A DNA stretch of 64,000 bases from Membranipora membranacea (taxonomy: Eukaryota; Bryozoa; Gymnolaemata; Cheilostomatida; Membraniporidae), in NCBI GenBank assembly GCA_914767715.1, contig OU612066.1, positions 17,487,001 to 17,551,000 of the forward strand. Reading direction: 5' to 3'. The position numbers were made by a program, and so were the translations under genes. The notes below the pieces were generated by a model, which was not told the DNA's origin, did no database searches, and saw only the letters and a program-made list of their open reading frames with translations. The stretch's first letter is position 1; each line of letters starts with the position of its first letter. Below are positions 22,433 through 33,480 of this stretch, one piece after another.

Positions 22433-25140
22433 TCAACCCCAAGTTGTAGATTTGCATATTGAAATTCCCTAACAGTCAAAAACCTACACACCTGTCAACA
22501 GTCTAAGCCTCAATACCAGGACACGTAATAAAAGCTTACAAGCTGAGTTTTGTGGACAACCAAAATATCCTCCTATTTTTCTGCATTCTGCCTACATACT
22601 ACCTGCATTAGAAGTTGCTGCCAGCCGCTATAGTGGCTGTTTCTTGGTAGAGGATGAGCAACTCCCAATATAGACAAATATGATTAAACCTACTCTATCA
22701 TCTGCCAAGGCCTTCTCATTTGAAGCCTCATTTCTACATAAGTTTGTGTTGATCTGTATGATGATCTCATTTAACAGATTATATCTACATAAAACACACC
22801 AAGCAGACCCGCTGATATTACAAATATTTTGCATTGTTTGTTCTTAGAACATTTTTAGAACATCGTGTCGGTCCAAGATGAATAAAAAAAAAAAGTGCAT
22901 TGATGTTATTTGTTATTTTCTGAAATAAAAACAAGACTAATCAAGAACAGAAGCCACAAATGTGAAAACTGCACCATTTATAGGATCAACTGATTATGGT
23001 ATATCAGTAGTCATGTGGTCAGGACAGCCTTTTTGTTATCAATATATAAACAACAGCATCATTATACATATATATTGCCAGATTAATGACTGCTATTGGT
23101 AGAAACTTATATGAGCAATGAATTAAGTTTTACACGATTTCTGGAATACCTCCACTAATCTGAGTTAATTAAACCTAAACATGGCACGATCAAGAAAAGA
23201 TAAAATGCACCCAGCAAAGTTTAAGCATTCTAACTATCTATCAATGTATCAATTTCATGCTGACCTAGAGACTTGTCTGTGGATATTCCAATTCTATAAT
23301 CAAATAGCCCAAGAATTGTTCTACTCGGGCGAAATGATATGTGATGCTAATTCTAATTGGTAGTTGTTTTCACCTGACAAAAGAGTCAGCAACTCCTGGA
23401 AATTATTGCATTGTGAATATATATGAGCTCTTTACTGATTTGGGTACATCCAACTCGATCCACCTTTAGATGTAAACTCAATAATGTTACAGGTGAGTTT
23501 GGTCAGGAACAAATGATTGTTTGCCTTAAAAATTTAGCAAATAATGCTTTATTTGATACACAGCGCTGTGACTGTGAGAAAAACACGAGGATGTTATGAG
23601 AAACATAAATGACATACATCTTTTTCTTCATCGGTGCACAGATGAATAATATTGGTACGGTACTGATCATTAATATGTGAATATATATGGTAAATACATA
23701 TATTTTACTCTCTTCCTAGGGCAGCTAATTTGCCTTGAAATAGATATGTTGCCAAATGTGATTATCAATGGTAATTCAATTGATTGAGCGCCGGAGTTGT
23801 CTTGTTATGTATCTGCAGCAGCTGCATCAATCAATAAATTATCAGACTTGGTTGTGGATGGTTTAGCGATAAAATGTTAATGCAATTGAAAATACTCCAC
23901 ATTACTAAGTCATTAAAAATAATACTGGCCATCTTTATACATAAAGCACAGTATATTTTAGCACCAATATTAACCCCAAGGCACCCTAAGTGCCTTTAGG
24001 GTTAAAATTGTGGCTCAAAAGAATAAATTTTTATAATTGTTCAGTTGAGTTTTTACATCATTCATTTTCCTCCACCATAAAAGCTATTATCGGAAATGCT
24101 GGGGGTACGTGTAATAAATGATATGAGAACATCTACCCTTTGTGAAATCTGCTAAAATTATCAACATGTGTCGCCATATATACCATGATTTATAGGAGAT
24201 ATTATAAGCAAGTGAGTCAGATCAAACAGCTGTTCATATTATAACTTTCACACCTTTAGGTTTAAAGAAAATTGATAAGTTTTGACCGCATTAACTAAAT
24301 TTAAGTCATTTTTTGTAAGAGATTCATGGAGGGTTTTGTGTTTATCGCTCTATTAATCATCCCTTGACAAGCAATCGCAAATGGTCATTTGTAGATTGGC
24401 AAGAAAAATAAAAATCTGCTTAACGATTCGTAAAAGTTATCATGGATTGATAAATTTCCAAGACGGCTAGGAAAATAACCAAAGACTTTAACATAATCTC
24501 TCATGATGCACCTGGTCACGATCTTAACACCATATCATTTGCCTACTTTCCTGAAGTTTGCAGCCATGAATCGATTGATTTGCATTCTATCACTAACTGT
24601 AAAAGTGAGAAAAAGGTTGCTGGTAGACGTACTCTGCTAAAAAATAATGAAGTTGCCTTAGGCTAAAAAGTTGACTAAGAACTGGAAAAGTACTAGATAT
24701 CAGCCGTACGAAGTGACATAGATATGCAATAAAGCAAAGACAATCACAACTATTCAATTCAAACCCAACATAATATTTTTGCTCGGATAAGACAAGGAGT
24801 TCCTCTAACTCCTTGGTCAAAGGAATTCATTTCATTGCTTCACCCAAGTTGTTCAATAGCCTGCATCAGACCTTGATCAGACTTATTGGACGACTTAAAC
24901 ATGCTGATAGATACAAACTGTGCAATGTCAAGATTCTAGTGTATTTTCTTACTTCTTCTGTCTCTCTCTTTGATCTGAGCCATTTTTATCGGTGAGTGTT
25001 TGCCTAGCCGAAAAGAACTACTTGCGACTTGACCTCACGAATACCACCATCAAACGAGCAAGCAGTGTCACACAATTGCATCCCATTGAGCTCACTTTCT
25101 TCCACCGCTGTCATTCTCATAAACACAGCATAGTGCATGT
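22433..25140 (+). repeat. Type A 3' flank of gene 2 (segmental duplication)
   Basis: The stretch at 22640-23165 aligns with the gene 1 and gene 4 flanks. The stretch from 23110 to about 24600 has an inverted copy at about 57940-56440 beyond gene 6, for example AGAGTCAGCAACTCC near 23382 against its complement near 57651. No gene is supported. A palindromic AAGGAGTT...AACTCCTT motif lies near 24793. Confidence 0.65.
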
Positions 25141-25391
25141 TGGCAGGAGTTCTCATGCTGCAGCTCAATTATTTGGAGTTAGTAATTTTGGAGTTACCTT
25201 TTCATGCAAGAGATTTATTTAGTTGAAAGTGGCAAAACTCAAACAGCTAGCTGATTAAAGAGTTACAACCAATGTGATTGGGCCAATTGACCAATAACAT
25301 ACTAACCCAAGAAGAAGGTATGAATTCACGACTACAGACTACAGACTATATTTGCTTGTTTATATGAAGTATGCCTTGTCTAGCTGGTCTA

Positions 25392-25611
25392 TGTAGTGAC
25401 TACTACTTTGGAGTTGTTTACTCCCTAACTTATACATTACTACTTTGGAGTTGTCTACTCCCTATTGTGGCTTATTACAGCAGCCCAACTTGATACCAAT
25501 TATTATTGTCAACCATCTTGAACATGTTTAGATTTCTTGGTTAGAGATCATCATTTATTATCAGAAGAATAAACAGACTATTCATTGCCATCACAATTAG
25601 CAGTTCTTACA
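25392..25611 (+). repeat. 5' LTR of Ty3/gypsy element
   Basis: A 220-bp LTR, TG...CA bounded, that reads identical to the 3' LTR by eye. It carries an internal tandem duplication around CTACTTTGGAGTTGT. The 5-bp target duplication GTCTA lies at 25387-25391. Confidence 0.95.
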
Positions 25612-25612
25612 A

Positions 25613-25631
25613 TGGCGACGAGGATGGGATT
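25613..25631 (+). other. Primer-binding site, tRNA-Ser (GCU) type
   Basis: TGGCGACGAGGATGGGATT, two bases after the 5' LTR, is complementary to the 3' end (with CCA) of animal tRNA-Ser(GCU) as I remember it. It would prime minus-strand DNA synthesis. Confidence 0.8.
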
Positions 25632-25741
25632 ATGAGTTCAAAAAAATATCACAAATAGTGAATCTGACAAGATAAGCTGCTAAACTTTCTGTGTGAAGAA
25701 ATAGCTGTGAGCTCTCTGGAATAGACAGAATAAGATAAGTA

Positions 25742-28700
25742 TTGTTTACTATTTATTGCTGTATCAATCCAAACTGGCAAATGGATACCAGAGGCCCAAG
25801 TCATTTCACACCAGATGGGGATGCTAGCACAGTATCAGTCAATTGGGATGCTTGGCTTGAGGAATTTGAGGCTTTTGCTGATTCAAAAGGGCTGTTCAAT
25901 TTGGCAGGGGAAGATAATGCAAATATGAGAGCCCAGAGGAAAGCTTTATTACTATATCATGCAGGCCCAAGAGTAAGGGAAATTCATAGCACACTTGATC
26001 AAACACAGAGAGATCAATATACTGAAATGGTAGCTGTTCTACAAGGCCATTTCCATATAGCTCCTAACATCACCTATCAGCGACACATGTTTAGGCAATG
26101 TATACAGAAGGAAACCGAAACTATATCCCAATACTGTGCTAGACTCAGAAAATTGGCCACCCATTGTGATTATGGCGATGCCCAAGCTGTGAATAACCAA
26201 ATCCGTGATCAAATAGTAGAAGGTTGCACAGCCGATAAGTTGAGGGAAAAGCTATTGGAAGAGGGAAATGCACTTACATTGCAAATACTATTGACACGGT
26301 CAGCAACACATGAAGCTGTGGTCCAAAGGTCCCGGGAGATGAATAATGCCTCGGCAATAAACCGTGTGGCCTCTGGATCCACTGCCAGAAAACCTAGTTT
26401 CACACAAGAGACTGAGGGTGCTAATGTATGTCCCCGTTGTAATCTCACACACAAACCTCGTGAGTGCCCGGCATATGGAAAACAGTGCCGTAAGTGTGAT
26501 GGAATGAATCACTATGCTCGGTGCTGTCAAAACAAGGCCAAACAGAATGGCCAAGGTGCGAATGCAGGATATTACAGATCTAGAAGGGCCAACAATGTAA
26601 ATGTGGGGGATCACCAGCAAGCCAGCCCTGAAACAGTGAACAATAATTCTGAGAGCCCAGAATTTGTATTCAATTCTTACCATGTACCTTTAGTGTGTAA
26701 TAGTAACTCTCTAGACAGAGTTAATGTCTATGTCGGTGGTGTATCAGCGAGGTTTATAATAGACTCAGGGTCAGAGTGCAATGTGATGTCACGGGATACC
26801 TATGAACGTTTGAGAGCAAGTAAGTTTATTATCAAACGGTTCATCAGTGGAGGACCAAAGATTCTCCCGTACACAGCCAAAGAGCCTATTCAGCCAGTAG
26901 GTAGGGTATGGTGTGATTTACAGCTGCATAACAACACTGCTGTTTTAGAAGATGTCGCATTTACTGTTATTCCTAATAAAGGTGAATCTTTGTTAGGAAA
27001 TGAAACAGGTAAACAACTAGGTGTAATCAGGATTATAAATAGAGTAGGCTTAGATGATTATGAAGCTAGATATCCAAGGCTGTTCTCAGAGGTATTGGGT
27101 AAGTCTAAGAATGAGATAAAGCTGACAATTAGAGATGATATAGCGCCTGTTGCTCAGCCATTCCGAAGAGTGCCACTGTTGTTGAGAGATAAACTAGCCG
27201 CTCACTTAGATGAGCTTATCGCACATGATATAATAGAGAAAGTCGAAGGTCATTCAGGGTCATCATGGGTAAGTCCAGCAGTGATCATTCCAAAGAAGGA
27301 ATCCGGTAAGATTAGGTTATGCATTGATATGAGGAGAGCCAATGAGGCTATAGTTAGGCACCAACACCCAGTCCCCACCGTAGACGAGATGCTATATGAC
27401 ATGAATGGGGCTCAGTACTTTTCGAAGCTGGACATGCGCATGGGGTTCCACCAATTTGTTCTTCACCCTGAGTCCAGGGATATCACAACTTTCAGTACTC
27501 ATTTAGGCCTATATAGATATAAGAGACTCATGTTTGGGATAAATGCGGCTCCAGAAATATACCAGAAGGAGGTCGCCAAAATTATCCAAGGCCTGCCGGG
27601 TGTAGCAAATCTTGCCGATGATATCATTGTCCATGCCAAAACAAGGGAAGAGCACGATCGTAGGCTGGGTGAGGTGTTCAGTCGTCTAGAGCAGGCTAAC
27701 ATGACTCTGAATAAAAAGAAGTGTGAGATTGGGGTTCAGCAGTTAGAGTTTCTCGGACATCTCCTTAGTTACAAGGGTATTGATCCCCATGGTTGCAAAG
27801 TCAAGGCAGTCAAAGATGCTGCTGTTCCTAAGACAGTTGGTGAGTTGAAGAGTTTCCTCGGTTTGACTAGTTATATGTCTAAGTTTATTCCACATTACTC
27901 TCACACAACTGATGTGTTGAGGAGGTTGTCAGCGGGTAAAAATTCCCGAGAGGCTATATGTTTGTCAGATAAGGAGATTGTGGCTTTCAATCAGCTAAAG
28001 GCTGATTTATGTAATCATGATACTTTGACTCACTTCGATACTAGTTGTGAGACTCTGCTGTACACAGATGCCAGTCCTGTGGGGCTAGGCGCAATACTGG
28101 TACAGATTCAAAATGGCGAGCCCAAAGTGGTTAGCTATGGAAGTAGAGCATTGTCTGATGTCGAGAAAAGATACATGCAGACAGAAAAAGAAGCTCTAGG
28201 TATTGTCTGGGCATGTGAGAGGTTTCATCATTATCTCTTTGGTTGTCGGTTCAAAGTGGTTTCTGATTGTGAGCCTCTTGAGTCCATTTATGGAAACAAA
28301 ACCAAGAGGACATCCCTTCGTATAGAGAGGTGGCAGCTTCGTTTACAGTCATATGATTTTGAGATAGTTCGCGTAAAAAGCTCAGATAATATTGCTGACC
28401 CCCTGTCAAGGCTTCTATGTTCGAAAAAGGCGACTGAACACCTGGTAGAAAGGGAAAATGTTGAGCTCTATGTACGTAGTGTTGTGGAGGACAATGTGCC
28501 ATCGGCAATCACACCCCGCTATATTGAGGAAGTCTCTTATATGGATGAGGAGATTAAGGCCTTAAAACAAGCTATAAGAGCGAATTCATTCGACAATGTT
28601 GATATACCAGCTGTATATAGGGCCATTAAAAATGAGTTATGTGTCATAGGGGAGTTAGTTTTGAGGGGAGGTAGGATAGTAGTACCTCAAGAGCTCAGAC

Positions 28701-29956
28701 AGAAGATGCTTGAGATAGCTCACGAGGGTCATAGTGGGATGGGAGGCACCAAGAGATATCTACGAACAAGAGTCTGGTGGCCCGGAATCGACTCTGATGT
28801 AGACAAGTATGTTAAACACTGTCACGATTGTCAGTTGACCAGTAAGCCACTAGATAGGCAGCCAGTAAGGGTGACAGAACTTCCCAATGGACCATGGGAA
28901 GATCTTGCCTTAGATTTTTTGGGTCCCCTGTCTAACGGTAAGTCAGTTCTAGTCTTAACAGACTATTATAGTAGGTGGAACGAAGTAAAGTTCATGACAG
29001 TCACAAAAGCTAGTGATGTTATTTCTTGGCTGAAATCAGTATTTTTTACGCATGGGTATCCACTCAGCATGAAGAGTGACAACGGGCCACAGTTTATCTC
29101 TCATGAGTATGGTGAGTTTTGCTCCGGGTATGGTATCGAACAGTGTCTGACAACCCCTAGGTGGCCTGAGGCCAATGGTCAAGTGGAGAGACAAAACAGA
29201 TCCATAATGAAGCGTATTCAGATTGCACACAACAATAGGGTAGACTATGAGAGTGCCCTCATGACATGGCTGTTTACATATCGTAATACACCACATTCCA
29301 TTACTGGCAAAAGCCCAGCAGAGATGTTATTTGGGCGTGTGCTTAGGACTAACTTGCCAAGTCTGCCTAATAGTTTTGATGACGTTGAAGCTAGAGATAG
29401 AGATAGTGAGATGAAACATAAGATGATAGCCACCCGTAACGAGAAGTTGGAAACTGGTAGTGGCAATAATCACCAGCTAGAGATAGGCAGTTTTGTTTTG
29501 GTTAAGAGAGATAGTCCATCTAAATGTCAGACACTGTTCCACCCAGATCCATTTGTGGTAATGGACATAAAAGGCTCTCAGATCACTGTAAAATCCAGGG
29601 CAGGCCGGCTGTATAAGCGTAACATAAGCCATGTTAGACCGTATTACTGCTCTGAGAAACCTGTTGTAGATGCGGACGTGGATTCTGAAACGCAGGGAGC
29701 CTTAGTAGCCACCCGCCCATCACAGATGATACCGATAATACCAAGGTCAGAGAACGATACTGAGACGGTAACAGATAGACCAGTTCAAGTGACGCCGCCT
29801 ACAGTACCACCGGCACTTGTCGAGATCGAAGATATACCTCAGGCAGCCAATATGCCCAGCTCATCACAACCAAATGTGCCTACTCCTCGTAAATCTGTAC
29901 GAGCTAAGAATCGGCCAGCTAAATATGATGGTTTCGTGACCGAGTACCACACCTAG
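25742..29956 (+). CDS. gag-pol: Gag-pol polyprotein of Ty3/gypsy element
   Basis: One frame of 1404 codons; the ATG at 25781 (residue 14) is the likelier start. The gag part ends with two CCHC-type zinc knuckles at about residues 230-242 and 248-261. Aspartic protease: IIDSGSE with D near 340. RT: catalytic LADD at 624-627. RNase H: YTDAS with D at 776. Integrase: zinc domain H/H near 994-998 and CHDC at 1027-1030; catalytic triad D1058, D1113 and E1149, with 35 residues between the last two as the family requires. The proline-rich tail lacks an envelope gene. Every catalytic residue I can place is intact. It makes virus-like particles and integrates cDNA; regulation would come from the LTR. 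Confidence 0.95.
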   Translation: MFTIYCCINPNWQMDTRGPSHFTPDGDASTVSVNWDAWLEEFEAFADSKGLFNLAGEDNANMRAQRKALLLYHAGPRVREIHSTLDQTQRDQYTEMVAVLQGHFHIAPNITYQRHMFRQCIQKETETISQYCARLRKLATHCDYGDAQAVNNQIRDQIVEGCTADKLREKLLEEGNALTLQILLTRSATHEAVVQRSREMNNASAINRVASGSTARKPSFTQETEGANVCPRCNLTHKPRECPAYGKQCRKCDGMNHYARCCQNKAKQNGQGANAGYYRSRRANNVNVGDHQQASPETVNNNSESPEFVFNSYHVPLVCNSNSLDRVNVYVGGVSARFIIDSGSECNVMSRDTYERLRASKFIIKRFISGGPKILPYTAKEPIQPVGRVWCDLQLHNNTAVLEDVAFTVIPNKGESLLGNETGKQLGVIRIINRVGLDDYEARYPRLFSEVLGKSKNEIKLTIRDDIAPVAQPFRRVPLLLRDKLAAHLDELIAHDIIEKVEGHSGSSWVSPAVIIPKKESGKIRLCIDMRRANEAIVRHQHPVPTVDEMLYDMNGAQYFSKLDMRMGFHQFVLHPESRDITTFSTHLGLYRYKRLMFGINAAPEIYQKEVAKIIQGLPGVANLADDIIVHAKTREEHDRRLGEVFSRLEQANMTLNKKKCEIGVQQLEFLGHLLSYKGIDPHGCKVKAVKDAAVPKTVGELKSFLGLTSYMSKFIPHYSHTTDVLRRLSAGKNSREAICLSDKEIVAFNQLKADLCNHDTLTHFDTSCETLLYTDASPVGLGAILVQIQNGEPKVVSYGSRALSDVEKRYMQTEKEALGIVWACERFHHYLFGCRFKVVSDCEPLESIYGNKTKRTSLRIERWQLRLQSYDFEIVRVKSSDNIADPLSRLLCSKKATEHLVERENVELYVRSVVEDNVPSAITPRYIEEVSYMDEEIKALKQAIRANSFDNVDIPAVYRAIKNELCVIGELVLRGGRIVVPQELRQKMLEIAHEGHSGMGGTKRYLRTRVWWPGIDSDVDKYVKHCHDCQLTSKPLDRQPVRVTELPNGPWEDLALDFLGPLSNGKSVLVLTDYYSRWNEVKFMTVTKASDVISWLKSVFFTHGYPLSMKSDNGPQFISHEYGEFCSGYGIEQCLTTPRWPEANGQVERQNRSIMKRIQIAHNNRVDYESALMTWLFTYRNTPHSITGKSPAEMLFGRVLRTNLPSLPNSFDDVEARDRDSEMKHKMIATRNEKLETGSGNNHQLEIGSFVLVKRDSPSKCQTLFHPDPFVVMDIKGSQITVKSRAGRLYKRNISHVRPYYCSEKPVVDADVDSETQGALVATRPSQMIPIIPRSENDTETVTDRPVQVTPPTVPPALVEIEDIPQAANMPSSSQPNVPTPRKSVRAKNRPAKYDGFVTEYHT

Positions 29957-30135
29957 TGACTGGATGTTTCAAAAGAGGCATGAGAGACTGTGGAGTCAGT
30001 CACCATGAGAAATCATGTTACACAGATATCTCCAGTATACAACAAGTATAATTACATACAGAGACACAAAACATTCTTAGTTGCCGCCACCATGAACCTG
30101 GTGCTCAACGTCAAAGTAATTGACATAAAAGCGGA

Positions 30136-30355
30136 TGTAGTGACTACTACTTTGGAGTTGTTTACTCCCTAACTTATACATTACTACTTTGGAGTTGTCT
30201 ACTCCCTATTGTGGCTTATTACAGCAGCCCAACTTGATACCAATTATTATTGTCAACCATCTTGAACATGTTTAGATTTCTTGGTTAGAGATCATCATTT
30301 ATTATCAGAAGAATAAACAGACTATTCATTGCCATCACAATTAGCAGTTCTTACA
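30136..30355 (+). repeat. 3' LTR of Ty3/gypsy element
   Basis: A 220-bp copy matching the 5' LTR base for base as far as I can read. It is followed by target duplication GTCTA (30356-30360). Confidence 0.95.
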
Positions 30356-30475
30356 GTCTAGTTCACTGTCAGCTTACTAATATTTTAATAATCTTTGTTA
30401 CCATTGCCATGCCAATGAGTAATTGTTATACCTTGCTATTGTACTGGCATTGTACTTGCAGTTGGTTCACTGCAA

Positions 30476-31003
30476 TTTGACCAACACATCCAAAAAAAAT
30501 GTGGAAAATCTAGGAAAATCCTAGGAGGCATCAAACATCTGATGTATAGCGCACCAAAGGAAGCCAAGCTACTGGCATACACAAGCCTATGTAGGCCAAT
30601 CCTCGAATTCGCAGACACAGTATGGGACCCATCCACCAAAACAACAGCACAGATGATAGAATTGGTGCAAAATGACGCCATCAGATTTATAGGTAACCTG
30701 AAGGGCCGTGGTACGAGTGTGACCGAAGCCAGGAATCAGCTAGAAATTGGGTCGCTGGAAGAAAGGCGGAAAAATCATCGGCTGTGTCTGCTCACCAGAG
30801 TTCTTCAGAACGAGAACCAACACCATGCTCTCTCTAAAGCATACGATGAAATCACCGAAGACAGGGAAAACGCTACAATGACCACCAGAGCAGCCGCCAG
30901 AGGTGAACCTAACTCTGTGGCCACAAACAAAAGTGTTTACCACGCCAGTTTCCTGCCTCGGACAATCCGTGAGATGAGAGGTCAGAAAACCGCCCAACCC
31001 TAA
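30476..31003 (+). mobile_element. LINE RT C-terminal fragment
   Basis: An open frame encodes KSRKILGGIKHLMYSAPKEA, then LLAYTSLCRPILEFADTVWD, a VQNDAIRFI segment, and the C-terminal HASFLPRTIREM motif. This is the post-catalytic region typical of Jockey/CR1-type RTs. There is no catalytic core. The 153-codon frame from 30542 is undamaged but is a fragment. About 330 bp of unassigned sequence follows, with the hairpin motif AAGGAGCTAACTCCTT near 31177. Confidence 0.75.
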
Positions 31004-31340
31004 ACAGCGCCATGCTGTTAAAACCACATTCCCTGGTCTAAACCCTGGTCCTAACATTTAGAGGCATCCCTAAACCGATTTCTTCGACAAATCAATAGGA
31101 TGTGCTACCTCATCTGAGGTAAGGAAACTGAGGTAAGGAATAATTATTTATTAATTAATACAAGTGTGTGTAAACAAGGAGCTAACTCCTTGGTGTCAAG
31201 TACTTGATGATGGCATTATACAAGGCAGCCCACTCACCATGAAAATCAGTATGTGTAGACAAGTGCCCAAAGTATATATCCTCAAGGTCACAGGTCAAGT
31301 CAGTCTCTGTCATAATTAGGTCAGGGTAGAATGATGGGAA

Positions 31341-31953
31341 CATGGGCCCCTGGGACTTACATGTCTTTACTTTGCCAATGTCCACTATCAACCACCCAAA
31401 AAACACCGAACAGGGAAAGACACAAAAAATTTTTTTTTTACAACCTACCTTGAAATCTCTCACACTAACTCAGCCCTCCTTCCTCTTCCATTTGCTTCAG
31501 GTTTAAAGTTTCTAGCACAAACAGAGCTGACTTTATGGACCAGAGATAAAAAATTGTTCCACAGAATCTGAGTAGGCTGAAATAGTTTATTAGAAGCTTA
31601 AAAATTAATGAATATAACTTAGAACTCATATCGGAGTGTAAAAAGAACCAATTTAGTGAAATAAAAAAGAAAGTACAATAATCATGTGGGGATGTCAACA
31701 CTCATGCAGCCATTTCAGCCTACTCAGATTTTGTGGAACAATTTTTTTCTCTGGTCCATAAAGTCAGCTCTGTTTGTGCTAGAACCTTCAAACCTGAAGC
31801 AAATGAAAGCGGAAGGAGGGCTGAGTTAGTGTGAGAGATTTCAAGGTAGGTTGTAAAAAATATTTTTTGTGTGTCTTACCCTGTTTGGTGTTTTTTGGGT
31901 GGTTGATAGTGGACATTGGCAAAGTAAAGACATGTAAGTCCCAGGGGCACATG
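31341..31953. mobile_element. Foldback MITE, 613 bp, 8-bp target duplication (hAT-like)
   Basis: Arms of about 243 bp (31341-31583 and 31711-31953) are inverted copies around an AT-rich spacer. The tips are CATGGGCCCCTGGGAC and CATGTGCCCCTGGGAC. The perfect 8-bp direct repeat GATGGGAA flanks it (31333-31340 and 31954-31961). The matching ORFs on opposite strands (starting MRDFKVGCKK) are arm sequence and not genes. The 8-bp duplication suggests hAT, but the tips are not diagnostic. Confidence 0.85.
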
Positions 31954-32360
31954 GATGGGAACTCATTGGTAGTATGTCATCATGACAACAAACCTATGAT
32001 CGGAATATTCCACATGCCCTTCTTACTATTACTCAAACTGCAAAATGCAGAGGGAACTCTTCCTCACGCATGGAAGGGTGGCATTGGGGTGGGAGAAGTG
32101 CGAGGGACCGGGGAAGCTTATTTGCAACATCAATAATTTGAATGATAAACTGAGGCCAACCCTTTAAGATTCTTCACAGGGATGGGTGCAGCGAAGGCAG
32201 GGTTTTAACCCTGCTAAAAACCTGTCTGTACGAGCGGAAATTTCTCGCACAAACAGTGTGTCAGGTGATTTGAGAGGGCATTTCAAGGACAGATTTTTGA
32301 GTTGATTTTTTGACGGATACTCTATAACCCTAACAGGATTGAGAGACTTCACATGCTAAA
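31954..32360. other. No gene recognised
   Basis: A 62-codon - strand frame at 32164-32352 shows no motif I know. Nothing else is supportable. Confidence 0.35.
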
Positions 32361-32379
32361 CTCTACTCTCTCAGCATCG

Positions 32380-32745
32380 ACTCGAATGAAGACTTACTGT
32401 CTTCAGCCAGTACCACCATACCAACACAACAAAGCTACACAAATACATCCAGCCAGCACACTTCTCCTCCAGTCGCAGACACTCAGAACATTATTTTATA
32501 CCACACTCAAATACTGTCCACCACCAGAGGTCATTCCTTGTACGCACTGCTCAAGACTGGAATGAACTACCTTCTAGCAGTCATCTCCTCCGGCCCCCCA
32601 GCATATAGCTCAAACGCTTTTCAATGCCCTAAATTTGCTGACGAACCGGAATGAACAATGACTACAAGAAAAAAAGTCTCTCAAGTCACAGCAGGAAATG
32701 CTGGTGCTGGAGCCTATGACAGCGAAGGTTAATACGAGAAGGTAA
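32380..32745 (+). mobile_element. LINE 3' end (RT C-terminal tail)
   Basis: In one + frame the sequence reads YFIPHSNTVHHQRSF, then LVRTAQDWNELPSSSHLLRP, the conserved C-terminal block of the local CR1-like LINEs (compare IPQSNIVHHRRSFFVRTA near 46493). A simple (GAAGGTAAATA)-like end follows near 32720-32750. Confidence 0.75.
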
Positions 32746-33130
32746 ATACTTTCTTGGGGAAAGGGTTGCTTACACATGCTCTGCGCCCAACCATTTGTGT
32801 TAGCACACAAAAAATAGTAACTACCGACAAATGTCAGCAATCATAAAAACAGCAGCGAAAAGCAGATAGGCTGTCAACATAAAAATAAGTGTGATTACTT
32901 ACGAGGTGACACCAGCTCCTAACTAGGGAAGGCTTGAGAGAGAGAGAGAAGTTATCACTGCCAATTTTTTTCCCTATCACAACTACATGAGCTCTGCCTT
33001 GGTGGAGAATGGCCAACATATTATGACTTTCCCCTTTGGACGCTCTTAATGCCTTCCACCTCGAGTTTGTTCTGAGCTCCATCTTATACGACAAAAGCAA
33101 TCTCTGATTGTGACGCCTTCACGCAAACAA

Positions 33131-33480
33131 AACCTGCATTAATGACCAGCATTACAATCCTGTTGGTGGTTTGACATCCCTTGACATCTGAAACACCGAC
33201 CTTCTGGGCAGTAATGCGCAATATGACCATCTTTAAGACTGATATAACAACCTGAATGATGACTACTTCCATGACTTGCATTCCTCTTTTTGTGGTCAGG
33301 CGAGGGGTAATCATCACGATCACTCCCACATGACCATTATAACGATGGCTGTCACTACAATATCTCTTGCTGGTACTGTGAGAACCTCGAATAGAATGGT
33401 TACTAACATCCTGATAAGTACTACTGACACTACTCTCATCACTTCTCTCTCGGTGTGAACTACACCTCACTTCACCAACA
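33131..33480 (-). pseudogene. Zinc-knuckle (CCHC) retroelement ORF fragment
   Basis: The - strand encodes a Ser/Arg/His-rich stretch (HRERSDESSVSSTYQDVSNH, then SKRYCSDSHRYNGH). After one frameshift near 33310 it reads HHSGCYISLKDGHIAHYC and CFRCQGMSNHQQDC. The second is a CX2CX5HX3C knuckle; the first has lost its second cysteine (C-Y-I-S). A stop follows. Such knuckles are typical of gag or LINE ORF1 nucleic-acid-binding proteins; the element family is not identifiable. Confidence 0.55.

Larger units (their letters stand above)
25392..30355 (+). mobile_element. Ty3/gypsy LTR retrotransposon, full length, Mag-like
   Basis: A complete element of 4964 bp: 220-bp LTRs, a primer-binding site, one uninterrupted gag-pol frame, and a short purine tract (AAAAGCGGA) just before the 3' LTR. 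The target duplication GTCTA flanks both ends (25387-25391 and 30356-30360). Identical-looking LTRs and an open frame indicate a very young insertion that may still be competent to move. The domain order protease-RT-RNase H-integrase and the tRNA-Ser primer fit the Mag-type lineage of Ty3/gypsy; no envelope gene is present. It landed inside dispersed repeat R1. Confidence 0.95.

Noticed and set aside
26209-26683. Antisense ORFs inside gag-pol
   Set aside because: Shadow frames of an intact coding sequence with strong domain evidence on the + strand.
31182-32000. Pair of ORFs starting MRDFKVGCKK on opposite strands
   Set aside because: Inverted arms of the 613-bp element; not genes.
33276-33458. 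+ strand ORF over the zinc-knuckle region
   Set aside because: Knuckle motifs are on the - strand; the + frame is a low-complexity shadow.
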